Below are positions 1 through 5,873 of a stretch of 9,639 nt of DNA, one piece after another; positions within the stretch are counted from its first letter, which is position 1, and each line of letters opens with the position of its first letter. A program made the translations under genes and the position numbers. The stretch comes from an uncultured Clostridium sp. (GTDB lineage: Bacteria; Bacillota; Clostridia; Lachnospirales; Lachnospiraceae), in the NCBI GenBank assembly GCA_958349075.1, contig CATWBR010000151.1, positions 1-9,639 of the forward strand. The letters run 5' to 3'. The notes beneath the pieces were generated by a model. It did not search any database and was not told where the DNA came from. It was given only the letters and a program-made list of their open reading frames with translations.

Positions 1-96
1 ACCTTATTCAATATTGCATCTTATATTGTGGTGATACCCATTTATACGGTTCTCGCATATCATTACATCGTGAAATATCTTCTGTCTAAAAAATAA
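1..96 (+). CDS. C-terminal end of an unidentified membrane protein (partial)
   Basis: Frame 1 is open from the window edge to a TAA at 94-96 and encodes 31 residues. It reads as one hydrophobic segment (about residues 5-20, rich in I, V, Y, L) followed by a second short hydrophobic stretch and a basic end (LLSKK), which is typical of the last transmembrane helix of an inner-membrane protein with a cytoplasmic tail. The start lies outside the window and there is too little sequence to name a family. It runs convergently with aspS, and the hairpin at 254-289 could serve as its terminator. The local sequence is more AT-rich than the aspS operon. It could be a chance open frame, but the membrane-like composition and the basic end argue for a real gene end. 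Confidence 0.5.
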   Translation, partial: TLFNIASYIVVIPIYTVLAYHYIVKYLLSKK

Positions 97-117
97 AGTA
101 ATAACAATAAGCACGCA

Positions 118-210
118 AAACAGCTCAATGTCCAATGGCTTGCTGACGTGAGCATCCAGCCCCGCAGCCATAGCGGCCGAAATATCATCACTGAACGCGT
201 TCGCCGTGGA
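118..210 (-). pseudogene. Relic of a response-regulator receiver (REC) domain
   Basis: Read on the minus strand, this stretch gives about 31 residues beginning STANAFSDDISAAMAAG and ending in HVSKPLDIELF. That is the C-terminal third of a REC domain as found in hybrid sensor kinases: the T/S-A-N-A-F strand-4 motif, the DD..AAM.AGM/L.AH helix, and the invariant K-P of strand 5 followed by a D-I-E/D-L helix start. The phospho-acceptor aspartate, the acidic pocket and the rest of a kinase are missing. Upstream in the same frame the translation no longer resembles a REC domain and runs through the terminator at 254-289. Downstream it changes into unrelated hydrophobic residues until a stop at 4-6. 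It is therefore a fragment without its own start, most likely the remains of a lost two-component gene. Confidence 0.65.
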
Positions 211-253
211 ATATCCGGAGCAGAAAAAATCCTGATTCCTGATAATGAGCGTC

Positions 254-289
254 AAAAAAGGGACACCTTTTAAAAAGTGTCCCTTTTTT
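254..289. terminator. Perfect bidirectional intrinsic terminator after aspS
   Basis: AAAAAAGGGACAC (254-266) is the exact inverted complement of GTGTCCCTTTTTT (277-289). A 10-base loop, itself made of a T run and an A run, separates the arms. The GC core is 7 bp, and the flanking A6 and T6 give a U tract in either direction. It lies about 65 bases beyond the aspS stop on the minus strand and about 160 bases beyond the stop of the plus-strand membrane protein, so it can end both transcripts. Confidence 0.92.
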
Positions 290-354
290 ACGCTTCCGTA
301 CACGGCGGAACCTGGCTGCCGGAAACGTGATAGAGCGTGGCATTTACAATTCAA

Positions 355-2151
355 TTATTCTTCCATACCGGCAATCGCAACTGCAATGCTGAGTTCATCA
401 AGCTGTTTGTCATCCACCGACGCAGGAGCCTCCATCATCAGACAGGACGCATCCTTTACCTTAGGGAATGCAATGACGTCGCGGATGCTGTCTGCTCCCA
501 CCATCAGCATAACCATACGGTCAAAGCCGTAAGCCAGCCCTGCGTGAGGCGGCACTCCGTATTTGAATGCCTCTAAGAGGAATCCGAACTGTTCGTTCGC
601 GCGTTCCGGCGTGAAGCCCAGAACTTCCAGCATCTTGGACTGTACGTCCGCCTGATGGATACGGACGGAACCGCCGCCCATCTCCGTACCGTTCAGCACG
701 ATATCGTACGCTTTGGCGCGCACCGCACCCGGATCGGTGTCGATCAGAGGAAGATCCTCCTCCATCGGCATTGTAAATGGATGATGTACCGCCACATATC
801 TCTCATCCTCCTCGGAATACTCAAACAGCGGGAATTCCGTAACCCAGAGGAATTTAAAATCATCTTTCTTCAGCAGGTCAAGCTGTCTCGCCAGTTCCAG
901 GCGGAGGTTTCCGAGTACATCGAATACCACCTTGTCCTTGTCGGCGGCAAACAGAAGCAGATCGCCGGGTTTTCCGTCCATGGCTTTTACAAGGGCGTCT
1001 AACTCCTCCCCTGTCATGAACTTTGCAAAAGAGGATTTGTAGCTTCCGTCCTCCTGGATAGCCAGGTAAGCCAGGCCTTTGGCTCCAAAACCTTTGGCAT
1101 ATTCTACGAGGGCGTCAATCTTCTTACGCGGCATTGCTCCCTGTCCTTCGGCGTTTATGCCGCGGACGGAACCGCCGTTCTCCAATGCTCCCTTAAATAC
1201 AACAAACTGGCAGTCCTTTACTGTTTCCGACACGTTCTTAAGTTCCATGCCGAAACGCAGATCCGGTTTATCGGAGCCATAGCGTTCCATCGCTTCGCGC
1301 CATGTCATTCTCCGGATCGGAAGTTCCAGATCGTAGTTGCAGATTTCTTTAAATAATGTCTTTAACAGTCTTTCGTTGACATCCAGCACATCCTCCACAT
1401 CCACGAAGGAAAGTTCCATATCGATCTGTGTGAATTCAGGCTGTCTGTCCGCGCGCAGGTCCTCATCACGGTAGCATCTTGCAATCTGGAAATAACGGTC
1501 ATAACCGGAACACATTAAAAGCTGCTTTAAAAGCTGCGGGGACTGCGGAAGCGCATAGAACTCCCCCGGATGAACACGGCTGGGCACCAGATAGTCGCGG
1601 GCTCCCTCCGGCGTGCTCTTGATAAGCGTCGGTGTTTCAATCTCCAGAAAGCCTTCCTCGGCCAGGAATTTTCTGGTCAGGATGGCAACCCGGCTTCTAA
1701 TCATCAGGTTTTTCTGAAGGTCGGGTCTTCTGAGATCCAGATAGCGGTATTTCAGACGAAGCTCTTCTTTTGTTCTCGAATTCTCCTCGATTGGGAAAGG
1801 AGGCGTCTCCGATTCGGCGAGCACGCGCAGGGAGTTGGCCCTGATCTCAATCTCGCCCGTCTTCAGGTTCTCATTGACCGCGCCGGAACGTGCTTCCACT
1901 TTACCGGTAACGGCGACAACAAATTCGCTTCTGAGCTTTTCCGCCTTGGCAAAGCTCTCGGCTCCACAGTCCGATTCCTCAAAAATGATCTGTAAGAGGC
2001 CGGAACGGTCCCTTAAATCCACGAAAATGATTCCACCTTTATTTCTGCTCTTCTGAACCCAGCCCATTACCGTCACCGTCTCACCGATATTCGCGGTGGA
2101 TAATTCCGTACAGCGGTGGGAACGTTTCAGCCCTGCCATTGATTCTGCCAT
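355..2151 (-). CDS. aspS: Aspartyl-tRNA synthetase
   Basis: This cytoplasmic class II synthetase charges tRNA-Asp with aspartate using ATP. The 598 residues match the usual length of the bacterial type. An N-terminal OB-fold anticodon-binding domain (about 1-110, with GWVQKSRNKGG and FVDLRDRSG) is followed by the catalytic core. The core holds the TPTLIKSTPEGARDYLVPSR region (174-193), motif 2 (FQIARCYRDEDLRADRQPEF, 221-240) and motif 3 (GLAYGFDRMVMLM, 538-550). The bacterial GAD insertion lies roughly at 290-415. ATG at 2149-2151 is preceded by AGGAGG at 2163-2168, a slightly long 11-base spacing, and the N-terminus MAESMAGLKRSHRC fits the family. It lies 143 bases downstream of hisS on the same strand and is the last gene before the terminator at 254-289. 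In the OB fold, the site that separates discriminating (Leu) from non-discriminating (His) enzymes is Lys38, so tRNA-Asn charging cannot be judged from it. Confidence 0.98.
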   Translation of the reverse strand: MAESMAGLKRSHRCTELSTANIGETVTVMGWVQKSRNKGGIIFVDLRDRSGLLQIIFEESDCGAESFAKAEKLRSEFVVAVTGKVEARSGAVNENLKTGEIEIRANSLRVLAESETPPFPIEENSRTKEELRLKYRYLDLRRPDLQKNLMIRSRVAILTRKFLAEEGFLEIETPTLIKSTPEGARDYLVPSRVHPGEFYALPQSPQLLKQLLMCSGYDRYFQIARCYRDEDLRADRQPEFTQIDMELSFVDVEDVLDVNERLLKTLFKEICNYDLELPIRRMTWREAMERYGSDKPDLRFGMELKNVSETVKDCQFVVFKGALENGGSVRGINAEGQGAMPRKKIDALVEYAKGFGAKGLAYLAIQEDGSYKSSFAKFMTGEELDALVKAMDGKPGDLLLFAADKDKVVFDVLGNLRLELARQLDLLKKDDFKFLWVTEFPLFEYSEEDERYVAVHHPFTMPMEEDLPLIDTDPGAVRAKAYDIVLNGTEMGGGSVRIHQADVQSKMLEVLGFTPERANEQFGFLLEAFKYGVPPHAGLAYGFDRMVMLMVGADSIRDVIAFPKVKDASCLMMEAPASVDDKQLDELSIAVAIAGMEE

Positions 2152-2206
2152 GATGTTTGTTTCCTCCTGATTTTTGTAACTGTATCTTGATTTAGTATTT
2201 GATGTA

Positions 2207-2231
2207 CGGCAGCCCCTGTACGGGGCCGCCG
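2207..2231 (-). other. GC-rich hairpin between hisS and aspS
   Basis: CGGCAGCCCC (2207-2216) pairs with GGGGCCGCCG (2222-2231), with one A-C mismatch and a 5-base loop. In the minus-strand transcript it sits about 40 bases upstream of the aspS Shine-Dalgarno and is followed by A-rich sequence, not a U tract, so it is not an intrinsic terminator. A smaller stem, CGCG-loop-CGCG at 2261-2273, lies just upstream and is followed by four U. The pair may affect mRNA processing or the hisS:aspS ratio. That role is inference. Confidence 0.4.
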
Positions 2232-2294
2232 TGATAACCTTTCACTTGTTTCCGGTAAAACGCGCTTTCCGCGATTCCCTTAACCGGCTGGAAA

Positions 2295-3554
2295 TCAGAT
2301 GGAATCTTTGTAGAACTCTACAAACTCCTCAAATCCTTCCTTCATAAGCTGCTCTTTCTGGAATTTCTTGTTTTTATTCATCTGGGCCACGGCCACGCGG
2401 ACGCCCTTCGCCCTCTCCTCCTGAGCCGCCTGAAGCACCTTCTTAAACTGCTCTTTGTTAAGGTTCTTCTCGAACAGGAATACCTTCTTGCCAACCAGTG
2501 ACGGAATCTTGAAACCGCTCTCCATCAGGATGGTGATAATACGCTCGAAACCGATTGAAATTCCGCAGGCCGGTGTATCCACGCCCGTAAACTTGCCAAT
2601 CAGCTTGTCGTAACGGCCGCCGCCTGCTACGGAGCCGCCGAATCCTTCCATGGAAACCTCGAAGATGGTTCCCGTATAGTAACCCATACCCCTTACCAGG
2701 GTCGGATCAAATTCAAGGCCGCATTTAACGTCGTTGATCTCGCTTACGGTTTCCATAATATAGGCCAGGTTCTCTGCCTTCTCAGGATCCATAACGGAGG
2801 CCAGCTTTTCGCCCAGCTTCCTCACGCCGTCTGCGTTATTCTCGATATTACCAAGGAGATCCGTATATTTATCCACGGATTCTTTGGCATATCCCGCCTC
2901 CAGAAGCTCCTGTGCAACGCCGTCAAGGCCGATCTTGTCCATCTTGTCCAGAATGATAAACACTCTGTCGGTCTCGCCCTCCGGGAAACCGCTGTAATCA
3001 GCCATGCCCTTTAAGATGGCACGGTCATTGACACGCACGGTGAAAGCCTTGTCCGGACAGATTCTTGTAAGCGTCTTTGTAATAGCCAGAATCGTCTCGA
3101 TCTCCACCAGGTTGGTTCCGTCTCCGAGAACATCAATATCACACTGTACGAACTGTCTGAAACGGCCCTTCTGGGGTTTGTCGGCACGCCATACACTGCC
3201 TACCTGAAGCGCCTTAAAAGGAGTGGTCAGGTTGGCCGCATTGTTGGAATAATAGCGGCACAGCGGTACGGTCAGATCGTAGCGGAGTCCCTCTTCCACC
3301 AGATCCGCATCGGTTTCTGCGGTCTCCAGGTTCAGTTTCTCGCCGCGCTTTAAAATCTTGAAGATCAGTTTCTCATTATCGCCGCCCTGTTTGCTTGTCA
3401 GATTCTCAATATGTTCAACGCAAGGAGTTTCAATTGAGGAAAAGCCGTATCCTCTGTAAGTGTCTTTAATGATGTTTAACACGTAATCTCTGAGTTCCAT
3501 CTCTGCCGGAAGAACATCCTTCATTCCGGTTACCGGTTTTTTCTTTAATGCCAT
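2295..3554 (-). CDS. hisS: Histidyl-tRNA synthetase
   Basis: This class II synthetase charges tRNA-His in the cytoplasm. From the ATG at 3554 it is 419 residues (MALKKKPVTGMKDVLP...). Visible parts are the N-terminal core with RYDLTVPLCRYY (91-102), motif 2 with R123 (GSVWRADKPQKGRFRQF, 119-135), the histidine-specific loop LVRGMGYYTGTIFEV (286-300, with R288), the glycine-rich GGSVAGGGRYD (306-316), motif 3 (SIGFERI, 333-339) and a C-terminal anticodon-binding domain (about 350-419). Oddities are QCDIDV after motif 2, which resembles eukaryotic/archaeal HisRS rather than E. coli type, a Gly where RGLDYY normally has Asp, and an anticodon domain that stops about 25 residues early. Reading on in the other frames after the stop shows no lost C-terminus. 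I recall similar HisRS in Lachnospiraceae. The GTG at 3563 would add three residues but overlaps the Shine-Dalgarno. Confidence 0.97.
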   Translation of the reverse strand: MALKKKPVTGMKDVLPAEMELRDYVLNIIKDTYRGYGFSSIETPCVEHIENLTSKQGGDNEKLIFKILKRGEKLNLETAETDADLVEEGLRYDLTVPLCRYYSNNAANLTTPFKALQVGSVWRADKPQKGRFRQFVQCDIDVLGDGTNLVEIETILAITKTLTRICPDKAFTVRVNDRAILKGMADYSGFPEGETDRVFIILDKMDKIGLDGVAQELLEAGYAKESVDKYTDLLGNIENNADGVRKLGEKLASVMDPEKAENLAYIMETVSEINDVKCGLEFDPTLVRGMGYYTGTIFEVSMEGFGGSVAGGGRYDKLIGKFTGVDTPACGISIGFERIITILMESGFKIPSLVGKKVFLFEKNLNKEQFKKVLQAAQEERAKGVRVAVAQMNKNKKFQKEQLMKEGFEEFVEFYKDSI

Positions 3555-3562
3555 AGTCTTCA

Positions 3563-3568
3563 CTCCTT
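3563..3568 (-). promoter_or_regulatory. hisS ribosome binding site (decides the start)
   Basis: AAGGAG on the minus strand ends 8 bases before the ATG at 3552-3554, an ideal spacing. The in-frame upstream GTG at 3561-3563 shares its first base with this site and has no Shine-Dalgarno of its own at a workable distance, so the ATG is the start. Confidence 0.88.
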
Positions 3569-3591
3569 ATTCTTTGTTGTTCGCAAATGCC

Positions 3592-3612
3592 GCTGTCCAC
3601 TCCGTGAGCAGC
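3592..3612 (-). other. Possible hairpin in the hisS leader
   Basis: In the minus-strand transcript GCTG.TCAC pairs with GTGG.CAGC around a GGA loop (one mismatch, one G-U pair). It lies about 24 bases upstream of the Shine-Dalgarno. No T-box consensus (such as TGGNACCGCG) and no U tract accompanies it, so any regulatory role is speculative. Confidence 0.3.
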
Positions 3613-3672
3613 CGCCGCCAATTTTACCGTCTGTCTTTGCTTTGTAAGCCGGCCGTTTTATGTCTAAAAACC

Positions 3673-3700
3673 ATAGTAGCAGACATTGGTAATTTTGCAA
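3673..3700 (-). promoter_or_regulatory. Sigma-A promoter for hisS-aspS with extended -10
   Basis: On the minus strand TTGCAA (3695-3700) is separated by 16 bases from TACTAT (3673-3678), which is directly preceded by TGC. This gives the extended -10 form TGnTACTAT. It lies in the 163-base gap after the hemZ stop (3718) and predicts a transcript start near 3665 with a leader of about 110 bases before hisS. The two synthetases can therefore be expressed apart from the upstream relA-hydrolase-hemZ genes, with read-through adding to it. Confidence 0.65.
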
Positions 3701-3717
3701 GCACTTTTTCACCGCAT

Positions 3718-5181
3718 TTATTCCATAACCGCGATCAGCTTTTCTTTTCTCTCGAACATTTCGCCGACGCGCCCGATATACTGCTCCACATCCTTGACAT
3801 TCTCAGCCCTCTCCAGCCTGTTCTCAGACGGGTAGAGCACCTTGGTCGTAGTGCCTGCCCCGCAGGCCATGATCGTCTGCTTCTCTTCCATGATCAGGAT
3901 ATTGTAAATACATTCTTTTCCCGGGGCGGCATAACCTACATTCTCAAAATTCCCGGCCATATTTTTCTGCCGGTACAGATAGTAGGGATACAGCCCCATC
4001 TCGTGGGCGCATCGCGCAGTCATATCTATCATTTCCTGTGTGTTCACAATCTTCAAATCACCGTAGCGCTCTTTGAACATATTTAACCTGGCCGCTCTCT
4101 TGATTGCCAGGGAATGCACGGTGACGCTGTCCGGAGCCAGCGATTTTATTTCTTCCATTGTATTTTTCACATCATCGATGGTCTCTTCCGGAAGTCCGAC
4201 GATGAGGTCCATGTTAATATTATCAAATCCCAGCCCCCGGGCCAGGTGGAATTTCTCCCTCACATCTTCCACCGTATGGCGGCGGCCGATGAGATCGAGC
4301 GTCTTCTGGTTCATCGTCTGCGGATTGATGGAAATTCTCGTGATCCCATGAGCCTTAAGTACCTGCAGCTTTTCTTTTGTAATGCTGTCGGGCCTGCCCG
4401 CTTCCACGGTGAATTCCCGGACATGGGCCGTATCAAATGTGGATTCCAGTCTGCTGAGAAGAGTTTCCAGATCTTCGGGGCTTAACGAAGTCGGTGTCCC
4501 TCCCCCAAAATAAATAGTGTCCAGGGGACGTCCTTTCATCCTGTCGGCAACATAATCCATCTCCTTAAACAGGGCATCCAGATACAGCCCCGTCTTTCCC
4601 TCCCATTTTCCAATCGGAAAAGAGGTAAATGAGCAGTAAAGACAGGTGGTTGGACAGAACGGAATTCCGATGTAAAGGCTGTATCCCCTTTTATAATCCA
4701 CGGGTGCGAGCAGTTCAAGCTCCCTCTTTGCCACGTCGATGGCCAGTTCAATCTTCTCTTCGCCTGTATAGTATGTTTCCTTCATGTAGCAGCGGACCCA
4801 CTCTTCGTCATGCCCTTCCAGAAGCTTTGTCATCGCGATCTTGGCAGGACGGATTCCGGTCAGCGTTCCCCAGGGAAGCTCCTTTCCCGTGCGGGTGCGA
4901 AGCAGGCCGTAAAGTGTCCGCTTAATCAGGTTCTTTGTCTCAAACCGGCTGGTAAAATCCGGTCTGACGGAGGCAAAATGAATGATTCTCTCCTCCATGG
5001 GTCCCTCGTTGTCCTCGATGGAGAGGTCAAAGGTGACACCATTTCTTCCGCCTTTTACGAGGAATTTGGCCGTGTCCGCTTCCTCTCTTTTATGGGTAAA
5101 CGCTTCACCCGGGTAAAAGGCCATCAAAAGCTCCCTGATATCCTGCTCAAAGGAATTGTCATCCAGCAGAATTGCTATCAT
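3718..5181 (-). CDS. hemZ: HemZ-type radical SAM protein (coproporphyrinogen III oxidase family)
   Basis: This 487-residue protein belongs to the HemN/HemW/HemZ radical SAM family, whose HemZ branch is annotated as oxygen-independent coproporphyrinogen III dehydrogenase (heme synthesis). An N-terminal domain of about 165 residues specific to HemZ contains GTLTGIRPAK (105-114). The radical SAM barrel follows, with the [4Fe-4S] cluster motif C176-X3-C180-X2-C183 in GIPFCPTTCLYCSF, then YFGGGTPT (224-231), EAGRPDSI (260-267) and NMDLIVGLP (323-331). The C-terminal part carries PYYLYRQKNMAGNFENVGYA (399-418), a signature I know from B. subtilis HemZ. The fourth cysteine of true HemN (CxxxCxxCxC) is absent (Phe), as in HemW. 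ATG at 5179-5181 shares ATGA with the stop of the upstream hydrolase gene, which indicates translational coupling. GGGAG lies 6 bases upstream. The physiological substrate is not proven by sequence. Confidence 0.93.
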   Translation of the reverse strand: MIAILLDDNSFEQDIRELLMAFYPGEAFTHKREEADTAKFLVKGGRNGVTFDLSIEDNEGPMEERIIHFASVRPDFTSRFETKNLIKRTLYGLLRTRTGKELPWGTLTGIRPAKIAMTKLLEGHDEEWVRCYMKETYYTGEEKIELAIDVAKRELELLAPVDYKRGYSLYIGIPFCPTTCLYCSFTSFPIGKWEGKTGLYLDALFKEMDYVADRMKGRPLDTIYFGGGTPTSLSPEDLETLLSRLESTFDTAHVREFTVEAGRPDSITKEKLQVLKAHGITRISINPQTMNQKTLDLIGRRHTVEDVREKFHLARGLGFDNINMDLIVGLPEETIDDVKNTMEEIKSLAPDSVTVHSLAIKRAARLNMFKERYGDLKIVNTQEMIDMTARCAHEMGLYPYYLYRQKNMAGNFENVGYAAPGKECIYNILIMEEKQTIMACGAGTTTKVLYPSENRLERAENVKDVEQYIGRVGEMFERKEKLIAVME

Positions 5182-5828
5182 AATGTTCTCCCTCTGTATC
5201 CGGCCAGCGGATTATATTTCTTTTCATCTTTGATTGTCGTATAGCCCATATGGCCCGGATAAACGTCGGTATCGTCCGGAAGGGCAAACAGGATATTGGC
5301 TACCGAGTTCACCATATCCCTGGAATTGCCGGTCGGGAAATCGATTCTTCCGTAGGAGCCCTCAAAAAGGGTATCTCCGGCGAAAAGCACGTGCTCCGAC
5401 TCCACATAGTAACAGCAGGAACCGCAGGTATGGCCCGGTGTGTGTATCACCTTGAACCTGTATCCGATCAGTTCAAATTCTTCGCCATCCTTTAAAAGCC
5501 GGTCCGCCTTCAACTGAAGGCCTCCTCCTGTAAACTGGCCGGAAAGGTTTTTATCAGGATCCGCCAGGATTTCCGCCTCTTTTTCGGATGCGTATACGGG
5601 CGCTTTATATTTCAGACGCAGTTCTTCCATCGCCATCACATGGTCAAAATGGCCGTGCGTCAGTAAAATCCCCTTGACCGCGGCCCCGAGTTTTCCACAG
5701 GCATCGGCGATTTTCGGAGCGTTATCCCCAGGATCCACGATAACACCTTCTTTATTATCAGGGTTCATTGCAATATAACAATTGGTTTCCACCATTCCTA
5801 CTACCAGTCTTGTAATCTCCAATTCCAT
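5178..5828 (-). CDS. Metallo-beta-lactamase-fold hydrolase, glyoxalase II-like
   Basis: This is a 216-residue soluble single-domain protein of the YqgX/glyoxalase II-like group. The di-metal site is complete: H58-x-H60-x-D62-H63 in LTHGHFDH, H133 in TPGHTCGS, D152 in AGDTLF and H193 in YPGHMG. The domain starts near residue 7 (RLVVGMVETNCYI) and ends soon after the last metal ligand, without the C-terminal helical domain that binds glutathione in true glyoxalase II. The substrate may therefore be another thioester or a small ester, and the function remains general. ATG at 5826-5828 has a GAAAGG-type Shine-Dalgarno at a normal distance. It starts 45 bases after relA and overlaps hemZ by 4 bases. 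Such a hydrolase next to relA and hemZ is a recurring arrangement in clostridia. No link to (p)ppGpp is evident. Confidence 0.92.
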   Translation of the reverse strand: MELEITRLVVGMVETNCYIAMNPDNKEGVIVDPGDNAPKIADACGKLGAAVKGILLTHGHFDHVMAMEELRLKYKAPVYASEKEAEILADPDKNLSGQFTGGGLQLKADRLLKDGEEFELIGYRFKVIHTPGHTCGSCCYYVESEHVLFAGDTLFEGSYGRIDFPTGNSRDMVNSVANILFALPDDTDVYPGHMGYTTIKDEKKYNPLAGYRGRTL

Positions 5829-5873
5829 GTCCGCCTTTCACCGTCTTCTTAATAGAAAGAGAAAACTGCCAGT

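Noticed and set aside
4..354. 116-codon minus-strand open frame covering the whole region downstream of aspS
   Set aside because: It runs through the perfect terminator hairpin and abuts the aspS stop codon, and only its middle resembles a known domain. It is not a gene; only the REC relic at 118-210 is kept.
2237..2265. Possible aspS promoter (TTTACC, 17 bases, TATCAC) on the minus strand
   Set aside because: Both boxes match only 4 of 6 positions, and the hisS promoter already explains aspS expression.
3574..4086. 170-codon plus-strand open frame over the hisS leader and hemZ 3' end
   Set aside because: Antisense shadow of hemZ. It reads through the hisS promoter and lacks a Shine-Dalgarno.
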